From: Microbacterium sp. B35-30
GTDB taxonomy: Bacteria; Actinomycetota; Actinomycetes; Actinomycetales; Microbacteriaceae
Reading direction: 5' to 3'
Length of the DNA: 64,000 nucleotides
NCBI RefSeq assembly: GCF_010634855.1
Contig: NZ_MWLQ01000018.1
Span: 227,192-291,191, forward strand
The notes under the pieces are model-generated. The model was not told the DNA's origin, did no database searches, and worked only from the letters and a program-made list of their open reading frames with translations. The position numbers and the translations under genes are program-made. Below are positions 43,240 through 54,213 of the stretch, in pieces (the first letter of the stretch is position 1; every line of letters begins with the position of its first letter).

Positions 43240-44469
43240 ATGAAGGTGAACAAGAAGAGCTGGCTCGCTCTCGGCGGCCTGGCCGTCGCATCCATCGTCC
43301 TCGCCGGCTGCGCCGGCAGCGGAACCCCCGCCGACAGCGATGAGGGCGGCGACGCGTCGACCGAACTGACGGTCTGGGTCGACACCGAGCGCGTCGACGC
43401 GCTGAAGGACGCCGCAGAGGCCTACACCGAGAAGACCGGTGTCGAGGTCGACCTCGTCGGCAAGGACGTCGACAACATCAAGAACGACTTCATCCAGCAG
43501 GCACCCACCGGCCGTGGACCCGACGTCGTCATGGGCGCACACGACTGGCTCGGCGAGCTCTCGTCGAACGGCGTCGTCGCCCCGATCGAGCTCGGCGACA
43601 CCGCTGCCGACTACGCTCCCGTCGCACTGCAGGCGTCGACCTACGAGGGCACGACGTACATGCTCCCGTACGCGGTCGAGAACATCGCGGTGCTCCGCAA
43701 CGCCGACCTCATCCCCGAGGCAGCGGCGAGCTTCGACGACATGATCGCCAAGGGCACCGCGGCGGGCCTGGCCACGCCGTTCGTCGTGGAGCAGGGCGTC
43801 GAGGGCAACCCGTACCACCTGTACCCGTACCAGACGGCGTTCGGCGCTCCGGTGTTCGGCACCGACGCCGAGGGCAACTACGACCCGACCGACCTGCAGA
43901 TGGGCAACGAGGGCGGCTTCGAGTTCGCCACGTGGCTCGGCGCACAGGGTGCCGCCGGTGCGTTCAACACCGACATCGACGGACAGATCGCGAAGGACAA
44001 GTTCCTCGCCGGTGAGGCGGCCTTCTGGCTGACCGGCCCGTGGAACGTCGGCGCGGCGGTCGACGGCGGCATCAACGTCGCGATCGACGTCATCCCCAGC
44101 CCGACCGACGCCCCGGCGCAGCCGTTCGCCGGTGTCAAGGGCTTCTTCGTGAGCTCGGAGTCCGACAACAAGGTCGCCGCGAACGACTTCCTCGTCAACT
44201 ACATCGGCACCGAGGACGTCCAGCTGTCGCTGTTCGAGGCCGGCAACGTGCTGCCCGCCCTCACCGCGGCTGCCGACGCGGCCGCCTCCGACCCGATCAT
44301 CGCCGGCTTCCAGGCCGTCGGCGCCGAGGCCGTCCCGATGCCGGCCATCCCGCAGATGGGCGCGGTCTGGGAGTTCTGGGGCGTGGCCGAGGCTGCGATC
44401 ATCAACGGCTCGGACCCCACCGCGACGTGGCAGAAGCTCGTCGATGACGTGACCACCGCCATCCAGTAA
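43240..44469 (+). CDS. malE: Maltose/maltodextrin-type ABC transporter substrate-binding lipoprotein
   Basis: A 409-aa lipoprotein (lipobox VLAGC, lipidated C24) with the ELTVWVDTERVDALKDAAEA opening (cut) and RGPDVVMGAHDWLGELSSNG of MalE-like binding proteins. An AGAGAGG site lies upstream of the ATG. The hydrophobic pocket text YMLPYAVENIAVLRN and AAFWLTGPWNVG support maltose or maltodextrin. It is first in an operon with two permeases but no MalK ATPase; a shared ATPase such as MsmK elsewhere probably powers it. Confidence 0.9.
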   Translation: MKVNKKSWLALGGLAVASIVLAGCAGSGTPADSDEGGDASTELTVWVDTERVDALKDAAEAYTEKTGVEVDLVGKDVDNIKNDFIQQAPTGRGPDVVMGAHDWLGELSSNGVVAPIELGDTAADYAPVALQASTYEGTTYMLPYAVENIAVLRNADLIPEAAASFDDMIAKGTAAGLATPFVVEQGVEGNPYHLYPYQTAFGAPVFGTDAEGNYDPTDLQMGNEGGFEFATWLGAQGAAGAFNTDIDGQIAKDKFLAGEAAFWLTGPWNVGAAVDGGINVAIDVIPSPTDAPAQPFAGVKGFFVSSESDNKVAANDFLVNYIGTEDVQLSLFEAGNVLPALTAAADAAASDPIIAGFQAVGAEAVPMPAIPQMGAVWEFWGVAEAAIINGSDPTATWQKLVDDVTTAIQ

Positions 44470-44502
44470 GCACTCCCTCGCGGTCCCACGGACCGCAACG
44501 GT

Positions 44503-44536
44503 GACCGGGGTGGGTGCTCGCGCACCCGCCCTGGTC
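44503..44536 (+). other. Hairpin between malE and malF (probable expression-tuning stem)
   Basis: 14-nt arms 44503-44516 and 44523-44536 pair with two mismatches and a 6-nt loop in the 95-nt malE-malF gap. Such stems stabilise the upstream transcript, giving more binding protein than permease. There is no T-run, so it is not a clear terminator. Confidence 0.6.
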
Positions 44537-44564
44537 ATGGCTCCACCCACGACGAGGACGAAGC

Positions 44565-46184
<1,620 letters not shown>

Positions 46185-46185
46185 C

Positions 46186-47133
46186 ATGACCGAGGTCCGA
46201 CTGTCACACAATGACCAGACCGTCGCGCAGAGCACGACTGCGGCGGCGACGGAGTACGAGCCGCCCAAGCGCCGCCGTTCGTTCGGCAGATGGTTCGCCG
46301 ATACGGGGTGGCGCCATGTGGTCGCGATCGTGGTCTCGATCTTCGCCATCTTCCCGCTGCTGTACGTGCTGTCGGCGTCGCTGAACCCGCAGGGCACCCT
46401 GACGGGCTCGAACCAGCTGTTCTCCGCCATCGGCATCGACAGCTACGTGCGCATCCTCACCGATCCGCAGATCCCGTACCCGATGTGGTTCCTCAACACG
46501 ATCGTCGTGGCCACGGTCACCGGCTTCGTGATGGTGTTCATCGGGGCGCTCGCCGCGTACGCGTTCTCGCGCATGCGCTTCGCGGGCCGCCGCGTGGGTC
46601 TCATCACGATCGTGGTGGTGCAGATGTTCCCGCAGCTGCTCGCCGTGGTGGCGATCTTCCTCATGATGAGCGCCATCGGCGACTGGTTCCCGGCGATCGG
46701 CCTGAACACGATCAGCGGCCTGATCCTCATCTATCTCGGCGGGGCGCTGGGCGTCAACACATACCTCATGTACGGGTTCTTCAACACGATCCCCAAGGAG
46801 CTCGACGAGGCGGCGAAGATCGACGGCGCCGGCCATGCGCGCATCTTCTTCACGATCATCCTCCGACTGGTGGCGCCGATCCTCGCGGTGGTGGGTCTGC
46901 TGTCGTTCATCGGCATCGTCAACGAGTACGTCATCGCGAGCGTCATGCTGATCGACCCTGAGAAGCAGACCCTGGTCGTCGGGCTGACGAAGCTCGTCTC
47001 CAACCCCCGCTACGCCGACTGGTCGGCGTTCTCGGCGGGTGCCGTCATGGCTGCCATCCCGGTGGTCGTGGTGTTCCTGCTCCTGCAGAAGTACATCGTG
47101 GGCGGACTGACCGCCGGCGCCACGAAGGGCTGA
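46186..47133 (+). CDS. malG: Maltose-type ABC transporter permease (MalG-like)
   Basis: A 315-aa six-helix permease. The EAA loop is KELDEAAKIDGAGHARIFF and the ending GLTAGATKG is typical of MalG. The ATG begins in the TGAcATG junction with malF, so they are translationally coupled. A charged ~40-aa N-terminus precedes the first helix. Confidence 0.94.
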   Translation: MTEVRLSHNDQTVAQSTTAAATEYEPPKRRRSFGRWFADTGWRHVVAIVVSIFAIFPLLYVLSASLNPQGTLTGSNQLFSAIGIDSYVRILTDPQIPYPMWFLNTIVVATVTGFVMVFIGALAAYAFSRMRFAGRRVGLITIVVVQMFPQLLAVVAIFLMMSAIGDWFPAIGLNTISGLILIYLGGALGVNTYLMYGFFNTIPKELDEAAKIDGAGHARIFFTIILRLVAPILAVVGLLSFIGIVNEYVIASVMLIDPEKQTLVVGLTKLVSNPRYADWSAFSAGAVMAAIPVVVVFLLLQKYIVGGLTAGATKG

Positions 47134-47146
47134 GTCGGCCACGATC

Positions 47147-47180
47147 CGGCAGAGCGGATGCCGCGGCATCCGCTCTGCCG
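47147..47180 (+). terminator. Perfect 34-bp palindrome after malG
   Basis: Each half reads CGGCAGAGCGGATGCCG; the complement follows directly with no spacer. It carries GGATGCC and GGCATCC back to back and probably terminates the operon. Confidence 0.8.
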
Positions 47181-47270
47181 TTCTGAAGCGCCTGCGTGCA
47201 CGAGGCCCGCCGCGCCCGGGCTGTGGACAGCCGGTGACACGGAGTCGCAGGATCCTGCACACTGAGTCCC

Positions 47271-48182
47271 ATGTCAGCGTTGACCACCATCGGGCTGCCC
47301 GTAGCCCTCGGCATCATCATGCTCGGCCTCGGCCTGAGCCTCACCCCCGGCGATTTCGCCCGCGTCCTCAAGCAGCCGAAGGCGGTGATCGTCGCGCTGC
47401 TGTGCCAGCTGATCCTGCTGCCCCTGATCTGCTTCGGGCTCGTGCTGGCGTTCCAGCTGCCGCCGATCCTCGCGGTAGGCATGATGATGCTCGCGGCGTC
47501 GCCCGGCGGCACCACCGCCAACCTCTACAGCCACCTGTTCCGCGGCGACGTGGCCCTGAACATCTCGCTCACCGCGGTGAACTCGGTGATCGCCGTGTTC
47601 ACGCTCCCGCTCATCACCAACCTCGCGATCCTCTACTTCAACCCGTTCGACGATCAGCTGGGGCTGCAATGGGCGAAGACCGTCGAGGTCTTCGCGATCG
47701 TGCTGCTGCCGGTCGCACTCGGCATGATCGTGCGCCGCTTCTGGCCGCGCTTCGCCAAGGCCATGGACAAGCCGGTGCGGATCGCCTCGGTCATCATCCT
47801 CGTCGTCGTGATCGTCGGTGCCGTCGCGCAGAACTGGGCGCTGCTGCTCGAGAACTTCGGGCGGCTGTCGCTGATCACCATCGTCTTCTGCCTCATCAGC
47901 CTCACGGTCGGCTACTTCGCCCCGCGGCTGGTGAGGGTGGGCAAGCGGCAGTCGATCGCATCGTCGTTCGAGATCGGCATCCACAATGCCACCCTCGCGA
48001 TCGTCATCGCGCAGACGGTGCTCGGCTCGGTCGAGCTGTCGCTGCCGGCAGCGGTGTACGGCGTGCTGATGTTCTTCATCGCGTTCGGGTTCGGGTTCCT
48101 CATCCGCGGCCGCTCCGGGGCAGCCGACGACACCGCGTCCGACCCGGTCGACGACACCGCAGCCCCGGCCGCATCCGCCTGA
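47271..48182 (+). CDS. Bile acid:sodium symporter (BASS) family protein
   Basis: A 303-aa membrane protein with nine or ten hydrophobic helices. ASPGGTTANLYSHL and the EIGIHNATLAIVIAQ segment match the BASS sodium-site motifs. The substrate is unknown; pantothenate, keto acids and bile acids are all known for the family. CACACT (47258-47263) could be a -10, 7 nt before the ATG. A Ser/Asp/Ala tail follows the last helix. Confidence 0.9.
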   Translation: MSALTTIGLPVALGIIMLGLGLSLTPGDFARVLKQPKAVIVALLCQLILLPLICFGLVLAFQLPPILAVGMMMLAASPGGTTANLYSHLFRGDVALNISLTAVNSVIAVFTLPLITNLAILYFNPFDDQLGLQWAKTVEVFAIVLLPVALGMIVRRFWPRFAKAMDKPVRIASVIILVVVIVGAVAQNWALLLENFGRLSLITIVFCLISLTVGYFAPRLVRVGKRQSIASSFEIGIHNATLAIVIAQTVLGSVELSLPAAVYGVLMFFIAFGFGFLIRGRSGAADDTASDPVDDTAAPAASA

Positions 48183-48200
48183 CCGCAAGACGGACGGATG

Positions 48201-48239
48201 CCTCCGCCACCCCTGCGCGCACACACGGGGTGGCGGAGG
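48201..48239 (+). terminator. Strong hairpin terminator
   Basis: Perfect 13-nt arms (48201-48213 CCTCCGCCACCCC; 48227-48239) with a 13-nt loop, 18 nt after the BASS stop. Confidence 0.85.
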
Positions 48240-48336
48240 CCGGGCCTCGCGCCGGGCGGCGTCGCTCACCGCTCCGGCGGCGAGGGGGGTGGGCATGGGG
48301 ACCGTCATTCGTAGACTGGGCGGGCGAGGAGGTGCC

Positions 48337-48837
48337 ATGCGCCCACTGACCGAAGAAGAAGTGCGTTCGTCGTTCGTGAACGCCACGTCCGACGAACTGC
48401 GGCTCGTCACGCTGCCGGCCGATTTCCTGCTCACCGACTGGGATCACCTCGATTTCCTGGCGTGGCGTGATCCACGGACCCGGGGCCGCGGCTATCTGGT
48501 CGCCGAGGTGGACGGCGAGGCCGTCGCCATCGTGCTGCGCGGCGCCGAAGGGGCGTCGCACGCACGCGCCGCGCTCTGCAACCTGTGCCACACCATGCAG
48601 CCGGCCGACCAGGTCGTGATGTACACGGCGCGCAAGGCGGGAGAGGCAGGCGCGCACGGTGACAGCGTCGGCACGTACATCTGCGCTGACCTGTCGTGTC
48701 ACGAGAACGTGCGGCTCGCCGCCCCGCTCGCGCCGAACGAGGTGCGGGCGAGCGTCGACCGCAAGATCGACGGCACCCGCCGGCGCACCGAGGCCTTCGT
48801 CGGCCGCGTGCTCGAGACGGCGGGCGTGGCGCGATGA
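48337..48837 (+). CDS. FusB-like treble-clef zinc protein (FBP domain)
   Basis: A 166-aa protein with a helical N-terminal part (LTEEEVRSSFVNATSDELRL) and a C-terminal CxxC...C...C zinc knuckle (C81, C84, C116, C121; ALCNLCHTMQPADQV and YICADLSCHENVR). This matches FBP, the elongation-factor-G-binding fold of fusidic-acid protection proteins; ribosome rescue is a guess. AGGAGG at 48327-48332 decides the ATG at 48337 over an upstream GTG. It overlaps the kinase gene by ATGA. Confidence 0.85.
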   Translation: MRPLTEEEVRSSFVNATSDELRLVTLPADFLLTDWDHLDFLAWRDPRTRGRGYLVAEVDGEAVAIVLRGAEGASHARAALCNLCHTMQPADQVVMYTARKAGEAGAHGDSVGTYICADLSCHENVRLAAPLAPNEVRASVDRKIDGTRRRTEAFVGRVLETAGVAR

Positions 48838-49775
48838 CCGTCGTCGTGGTGGGCGACGCGCTCATCGACGAGCTGCGCGATGATCACGGCGTGCGGGAGT
48901 TCGTCGGCGGAGCGGCGCTCAACGTCGCCGTCGGGCTCGCGCGGCTGGGCGTGCCCGCCATCCTCGTCGCCATGCTCGGTGACGACGAGCCCGCGTCCCG
49001 CGTGCGGCGCTACCTCGCCGACTTCGGCGTCGAGCTCATCGCGACGCCGTCGCTCCTCGGCACGGCGCGTGCGGTGAGCACGCGTTCCGGCGGCGGCGAG
49101 CCCGTGTATGAGTTCAACGAGGCGGCGCAGCGGCGACGCATCCGGTTCGGCGATGACGAGCGGCGGGCGTTCGCGGATGCCGATCTCGTGGTCGTGAGCT
49201 GCTTCGCGTTCGACGACGCCGAGCAGGCGGCCGAGCTGGCCGACGCGATCGCGCAGGCCCGGGCGCTCGCGCGGAGCGAGGGACAGGGCGGAGTGCCGGT
49301 CGCCGTCGACCCGAATCCGCGGACCGGGATGCTGCACGACAAAGCCGAGTTCGTGCGCGGCTTCGAACGGCTGGCGGCCGAGGCCGCGCTCGTCAAGGTC
49401 GGCGAGGACGACGCTGCCCTGCTGTATGGCGACCGCCTCGACGTGCTGCGCGCCCGCCTCATCGACCTCGGCGCCGGGGCTGTGCTCGCGACGGAAGGGG
49501 CGGCCGGCGCCACGATCGAGGCGGGCGAGGCGGTCGTCACACGGCCGATCTCGAACCTTCCGGGACGCATCGTCGACACGATGGGCGCCGGCGACGCCGC
49601 TTTCGCCGCGACCGTCGCAGCGCTCGTCCACGGCACGCCGGTGGACGCCGGCGAGTGGGAGGCGGTGCTGCACTCCGCAATGGATGCCGCGGCCGCCACG
49701 TGCCGCTTCGAGGGAGCGCTGCTGCGCACTCCGAGCGCACTCGGCGGCATCGATCTGGAACACATCGGCACCTAG
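48834..49775 (+). CDS. PfkB family sugar kinase
   Basis: A 313-aa ribokinase-like kinase. VGDALIDELRD and FVGGAALNVAVGLARLGVP at the start, VDPNPRTGML, and catalytic D254 in DTMGAGDAAFAATV are the signature. It is most like fructokinase; the substrate is not proven. The ATG overlaps the FBP stop (ATGA), so the pair is translationally coupled. Confidence 0.92.
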   Translation: MTVVVVGDALIDELRDDHGVREFVGGAALNVAVGLARLGVPAILVAMLGDDEPASRVRRYLADFGVELIATPSLLGTARAVSTRSGGGEPVYEFNEAAQRRRIRFGDDERRAFADADLVVVSCFAFDDAEQAAELADAIAQARALARSEGQGGVPVAVDPNPRTGMLHDKAEFVRGFERLAAEAALVKVGEDDAALLYGDRLDVLRARLIDLGAGAVLATEGAAGATIEAGEAVVTRPISNLPGRIVDTMGAGDAAFAATVAALVHGTPVDAGEWEAVLHSAMDAAAATCRFEGALLRTPSALGGIDLEHIGT

Positions 49776-49820
49776 AGGACCGCGATCCCGGGACGCCGCG
49801 GGCCTATCGATCGGGCGGAT

Positions 49821-49849
49821 TTCTGACCTCGCGCATCTACGAGTAACAT
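49821..49849 (+). promoter_or_regulatory. Candidate promoter of tRNA-Tyr
   Basis: TTCTGA (49821-49826) and TAACAT (49844-49849) are separated by 17 bp and lie 47 nt before the tRNA. The -35 match is weak. Confidence 0.4.
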
Positions 49850-49896
49850 TGTGGATCGCGCCTCCGGTCGTCTGGAAAAGTCGGACGGGTGCGCCT

Positions 49897-49978
49897 GGCG
49901 AGTTACCCAAGCGGCCAAAGGGATCTGACTGTAAATCAGACTGCTCAGCATTCGGGGGTTCGAATCCCTCACTCGCCA
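49897..49978 (+). tRNA. tRNA-Tyr (GTA)
   Basis: 82 nt. Acceptor GGCGAGT/ACTCGCC, D-arm TTACCCAAGCGGCCAAAGGG, anticodon loop CTGTAAA with GTA, a longer variable arm (class II), and T-arm GGGGGTTCGAATCCCTC. No CCA is encoded. Confidence 0.95.
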
Positions 49979-49987
49979 CAACACCGG

Positions 49988-50013
49988 AACGCGCCCCGCA
50001 AGCGGGGCGCGTT
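49988..50013 (+). terminator. Terminator of tRNA-Tyr
   Basis: Perfect arms AACGCGCCCCGC (49988-49999) and GCGGGGCGCGTT (50002-50013) with a 2-nt spacer, 9 nt after the tRNA. Confidence 0.85.
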
Positions 50014-50082
50014 CGGCGTTTCCGGCCGGTTGCGGCGAGGGCCGCCCGGGGCGAGCCGGACGGCCCTCGACGTTTCTGTATC

Positions 50083-51252
50083 TCAGTCGGCGGGGAGGAA
50101 GATCCGCTCCGGGATCTGCTCGTACGCTTCGGGGTCGAGTGACTCGATCGAGCCGTCGGCCACCGCCGTGATCAGGCCCCTGACTCCGATCTCCACCTGC
50201 TTCGCGAGGAATCCGTTGCGCTTCTGCCCGTCGGACTGGGTGTTGCTCGAGGTCTCGAACAGGATGGTGGCGCTGCCCCGCAGAGCGAACGAGCCCAGCG
50301 CAGTGCCGGGCAGGTTGGTGTCCTGCGGGTAGAGCGTGAGGTCACCGAACGCCGACTCGCCGTGGGCCTGCAAGGCGTCGTAGACCGCGACATTCGCGCG
50401 CCGGGATGCGTCGTAGTCGAAGTTCGGCCAGTCGCCGAACTCTGCCGGGTCGGCGATGAACCGCGCCGAGATCGACAGCGGCGACATGTCACCGGTGCCC
50501 TCCTGCGCGTAGCACGGCCACTGGTTGTGGAGGTCGACGAAGTAGTCGACGATGCCGAACTCGGCCTCGAGGCCCGCGTACACATCTCGCACGGTCTGGG
50601 CCTCGGGCGTGATGTACCAGCCGGTGTCGGCGCTGTTGCCGGGGAAGTCCTCGGGCAGCGGGACGTAGTCCAGGTCGGGGTTGAAGTCCCGGTTGACGTC
50701 GAAGCCGGGAACGGCCGGCTGGTAGTTCCACGCCGGGTCCACCCCGGCGAGCTGCGGGAAGTCCTCGACGACCTCGTCCCAGCTCATCTGGTTCTGCCGG
50801 GTGTCGCGCTCGCCGCCGTCGACGTTGAGGCGGGGGATCGCGACGATCGTCACGTTCTCCCGGATCTCCTCCGCAGCCGCCGTGTTGCCGCCGAACTCCT
50901 TGAGCAGCGAGAGCAGGGCTTCGGTGCCGTGGTTCTCGTTCCCGTGGATCTGCGACTGCACCAGGACGACCGTGTCTCCGGTGCCGACTCGCGCCTGATA
51001 GATCTCGCGGCCTTCGTTGCTGTAGCCGGCGACCGAGACGTCGACGACGCCTCCGCTCGTGGCCTCGATCCGCTCCAGCTCCCTCGTCAGCTGGTCGTGG
51101 GTCACGAACGCGGACCGGTTGCCGGCCGACTCCGTTCCGCAGTGGGAGTTGACGGGGATTGCCTGCGCGGCGGGCGCGGCGACGATGCCCGCCGTGCCCA
51201 CCAGGACGGCGCTCGTGAGCGCGGCGAGGGTGAGTCTTCTGCTTCTCTGCAC
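50083..51252 (-). CDS. Secreted M14 zinc carboxypeptidase
   Basis: A 389-aa exported peptidase. Signal peptide (residues 8-31, cut near AQA). Zinc ligands H103 and E106 (HGNE) and H242 (VDLHNQW), and catalytic E333 (ILFETSS) fit the M14 fold. GGAG, 5 nt before the GTG, supports the start. Its upstream region shares the AAGCGCTTGC operator core with the malE promoter, suggesting the same LacI-type control. Confidence 0.9.
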   Translation of the reverse strand: MQRSRRLTLAALTSAVLVGTAGIVAAPAAQAIPVNSHCGTESAGNRSAFVTHDQLTRELERIEATSGGVVDVSVAGYSNEGREIYQARVGTGDTVVLVQSQIHGNENHGTEALLSLLKEFGGNTAAAEEIRENVTIVAIPRLNVDGGERDTRQNQMSWDEVVEDFPQLAGVDPAWNYQPAVPGFDVNRDFNPDLDYVPLPEDFPGNSADTGWYITPEAQTVRDVYAGLEAEFGIVDYFVDLHNQWPCYAQEGTGDMSPLSISARFIADPAEFGDWPNFDYDASRRANVAVYDALQAHGESAFGDLTLYPQDTNLPGTALGSFALRGSATILFETSSNTQSDGQKRNGFLAKQVEIGVRGLITAVADGSIESLDPEAYEQIPERIFLPAD

Positions 51253-51307
51253 GGTATCTCCAGTTCTGTATCGCGTTGTCCTCACATGCCAGCGCATCAC
51301 GCTGCGC

Positions 51308-51326
51308 AAGGGAAGCGCTTGCTGAG
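51308..51326. promoter_or_regulatory. LacI-type operator-like site upstream of the M14 gene
   Basis: AGGGAAGCGCTTGCTGAG holds AAGCGCTTGC, the exact central half of the malE operator (43146-43155). It lies 56 nt upstream of the M14 GTG. It could instead serve the divergent gene starting at 51503. Confidence 0.45.
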
Positions 51327-51502
51327 GCTTCTCATCGAAGTGTCATGAACGGCTCGGAGGCGCCGTGGGCAGAGGCATCCGCTGCCGCTTCCACGACTGG
51401 CCCAGCGCTACGCGTCCCCACCCGGTTCGGCATCCACACGGTGCGGTCCGGCATGTCAGGATGGGCGTGCAGGCACTCTGCCCGCATCACGAGAGGAACG
51501 CC

Positions 51503-52510
51503 ATGACCGCGCCCGACCCGTATGCGACGCCCGTCCCGACGACGGACCAGGCCGCACATGCGGACAGCTCCCGCTCGTCGCTGCTGCGCGCTGCCATCTG
51601 GGTGGCGATCGGCGCACTCATCGCGGCCGCGATCGTCTGCGTGCTGTGGGTGCTGCTGGGCACGCGGGACGCGAACGACATCGTCGGCCGCGCCTTTCTG
51701 ACGATCCTGCTGCTGGCGGGCTTCGCCGGCGTCGCGATCCTCGATGCGCACCTCGCGCCGAGTCGCCCCGCGTGGTTCGCACTGGCGAGCATGGCGTCGT
51801 GGATCATCGCCCTCCTGCTCGGCGCGATCATGATCTGGATGCCGGAGCGCTATCCCTGGCTCGGATTCTCGCGGTTCATCCAATTCCTGCTGATCGTGCT
51901 CATCCTGCAGCTCGTCCTCTTGCACGTGCGTTTCTACCTCAAGGCGTTCCAGCGCTACGACACGCCCTTCACCCGCACGGTCACGATCATCACCATCACG
52001 CTCGTCATCGCCTTGGCGGTGCTGCTGATCATCCCGCTGGCGTTCGGGGAGTGGCTCGCGCTCGCCGGCGTCTACTGGCGCATCGTGGTGGCCATCGCGA
52101 TCCTCGCGGCGCTCGGCACGGCGCTCGTGCCGCTCGTCAACGTCCTGTTCGCGCCGAAGAAGCCGCGCGCGCCGTTCGCGTACGCGCCGCTCGCCGCGCC
52201 CGCCGGTCCGGCCCTGGGCGCGTCCGCCGCACCGGCGGCTCAGGAGCTTCTGCCGTGGCCGACATACGTCGACGCGGTCACTCCACTGCCGATGCTTCCC
52301 GACGGCTCGCCCGACTGGAACGCGTACTACACCGGCTACCCGTCGCCGGGCGCGCACGTGTTCACGGCGATCGAGCCCGCGGCGCATGTCGAGCCGCAGT
52401 CGGCGCCGGCCCCGGCGCAGGACGTCGCTCCGGTCCAGCCCACCCGGGCTGCCGGGTACGAGGGGTACCCGCCGCCTCCGCCACTGCCGCCGCTGCCGCC
52501 GCGCGCGTAG
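51503..52510 (+). CDS. Membrane protein of unknown function, Pro-rich tail
   Basis: A 335-aa protein with six hydrophobic segments (AIWVAIGALIAAAIVCVLWV through VAIAILAALGTALVPLVNVL), an acidic-free loop, and a cytoplasmic tail that ends YEGYPPPPPLPPLPPRA. GAGAGGA before the ATG supports the start. I do not recognise a family. It is divergent from the M14 gene and convergent with the FAD oxidoreductase. Confidence 0.75.
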   Translation: MTAPDPYATPVPTTDQAAHADSSRSSLLRAAIWVAIGALIAAAIVCVLWVLLGTRDANDIVGRAFLTILLLAGFAGVAILDAHLAPSRPAWFALASMASWIIALLLGAIMIWMPERYPWLGFSRFIQFLLIVLILQLVLLHVRFYLKAFQRYDTPFTRTVTIITITLVIALAVLLIIPLAFGEWLALAGVYWRIVVAIAILAALGTALVPLVNVLFAPKKPRAPFAYAPLAAPAGPALGASAAPAAQELLPWPTYVDAVTPLPMLPDGSPDWNAYYTGYPSPGAHVFTAIEPAAHVEPQSAPAPAQDVAPVQPTRAAGYEGYPPPPPLPPLPPRA

Positions 52511-52527
52511 CAGGGTGCCGGGCGGGG

Positions 52528-54114
52528 TCAGCGCGCCAGAAGCTCGAGCGCGGCCATCGCCGCGTTGTGGCCGCCCAGCCCGCTCACCGCGCCGCCGCGG
52601 CGCGCACCCGAGCCGCACACCAGCACGGTCGGGTGCTCGGTGGCGACGCCCCAGCGCTCGGCGGGCGTGACCAGTGGATCGCCGTCGCCGGCCCACGGCC
52701 ACGACAGCTCACCGTGGAAGATGTCGCCCCCCAGCATCCCGAGCGCGCTTTCGAGGTCGGCCGTGGTCCGCGCCTCGACGCAGAGCGACCCGTCGGACGC
52801 CTCGTACAGGCAGTCGGCGATGGGCTCGGCCAGCACCGTGTCGAGTGAGCGCTGAGCCGCGTCGAGGAGCGTCGCGCGCGCGGCATCCGGATCCCGTCCC
52901 TCGAGCAGTCGATGCGGAACCTGCAGGCCGAAGAGCGTCAAGGTGTGCGCCCCCGACGCTCGCAGCCCGGGGCCGAGGATCGACGAATCGGTCAGCGAGT
53001 GACAGTAGATCTCGGCCGGCAGTGGATCCGGGATGCCGCCGCCCTGCGCCGTCGCGTGCGCCGTGTCGAGCTGCGACATCGTCTCGTTGACGTGGAACGT
53101 GCCGGCGAACGCGGCCTCGGGCGCCACCCGGTCGTCGCGGAGGCGGGGGAGGCGCTGCAGCAGCATGTTGACCTTCAGCTGCGCGCCCTCGGGCGCGGGC
53201 ACGGGGGCACCGCCGGCGCTGCCGGAGGCGAGCAGCCGCGCCAGCACGGCCGGGCCGACGCCGCTCAGCACCAGCCGCGCGTGCACCGTCGAATCGTCGT
53301 CGAGCGTGATCGCGCCGTCGGGCGAGACCGCCACCACCTCGACACCGGTGCGCAGTTCGGCGCCTGCATCTCTCGCGGCGCGCGAGAGCTCCGCTGACAC
53401 GCTGCCCATGCCGCCGACCGGCACATCCCAGTCGCCGGTGCCACCGCCGATCACGTGGTAGAGAAAGCAGCGGTTCTGTCGAAGGCTCTCGTCGTCGGCC
53501 GATGCGAAGGTGCCGATCAGGCCGTCGGTGAGCGCGATGCCGCGGGCGATGTCGGTGTCGAGCGACGATCGCAGCAGCTCGCCCAGCGGGCGCTCGAACA
53601 GCGCCTCCCAGAGCCCGTCGTCCTCTAGTGCCGCACGCACCTCCCCGGCCCGGCGCAGCGGCTCGGTCATCGACGGGAAGAGCAGCCGGGCGACGGGTTC
53701 GAGCCGCTCGGAGAACTGCGCGAACCGCACTGCCTCACCGGTGCCGCCGGTCACCCGGGCGAACGCGTCGGCGGTGGCCGCGGCATCCGCCGTGTCGATC
53801 AGGATGCCCCGCGAGGGGTCGTGCGGATCGGGCGTGTAGGAGGAGTAGCGACGGCGTCGCAGCCGGATGTCGAGCCCGAGGTCGTCGATGATGCTGCGGG
53901 GGAGCAGGCTCACGAGGTAGGAGTAGCGCGACAGGCGTGCGGCGACGCCCGGCCACGGCTGCTCCGACACCGCGGCGCCGCCGAGATGGTCGAGCCGCTC
54001 GAGCACGACGACCGTTCGTCCCGCGCGCGCCAGGTACGCCGCGGCGACGAGGGCGTTGTGGCCGCCTCCGACGATGGCGGCGTCGTACACGGGGGAGCGG
54101 ACGGCAGCGGCCAT
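52528..54114 (-). CDS. FAD-dependent oxidoreductase (phytoene-desaturase/PYROXD2-like)
   Basis: A 528-aa flavoprotein. FAD motif AAIVGGGHNALVAAAYLARA with G-x-G-x-x-N and LERLDHLGGAAVSE, and a C-terminal SGARRGGAVSGLGGHNAAMA that closes the FAD site, fit the NAD(P)/FAD-dependent phytoene-desaturase-like family. No carotenoid genes lie nearby, so a PYROXD2-like oxidation of another substrate is as likely. It is convergent with the membrane protein. Confidence 0.87.
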   Translation of the reverse strand: MAAAVRSPVYDAAIVGGGHNALVAAAYLARAGRTVVVLERLDHLGGAAVSEQPWPGVAARLSRYSYLVSLLPRSIIDDLGLDIRLRRRRYSSYTPDPHDPSRGILIDTADAAATADAFARVTGGTGEAVRFAQFSERLEPVARLLFPSMTEPLRRAGEVRAALEDDGLWEALFERPLGELLRSSLDTDIARGIALTDGLIGTFASADDESLRQNRCFLYHVIGGGTGDWDVPVGGMGSVSAELSRAARDAGAELRTGVEVVAVSPDGAITLDDDSTVHARLVLSGVGPAVLARLLASGSAGGAPVPAPEGAQLKVNMLLQRLPRLRDDRVAPEAAFAGTFHVNETMSQLDTAHATAQGGGIPDPLPAEIYCHSLTDSSILGPGLRASGAHTLTLFGLQVPHRLLEGRDPDAARATLLDAAQRSLDTVLAEPIADCLYEASDGSLCVEARTTADLESALGMLGGDIFHGELSWPWAGDGDPLVTPAERWGVATEHPTVLVCGSGARRGGAVSGLGGHNAAMAALELLAR

Positions 54115-54213
54115 GGGGTCACGCTACCGAGGCCGCCCGCTCTCGCGCGAGTGTCGCCCGCCGTTCGTCAGCGGACCGAGGCGCTGCCGAACGCGGGTCT
54201 CTCCTCCTCGCCT

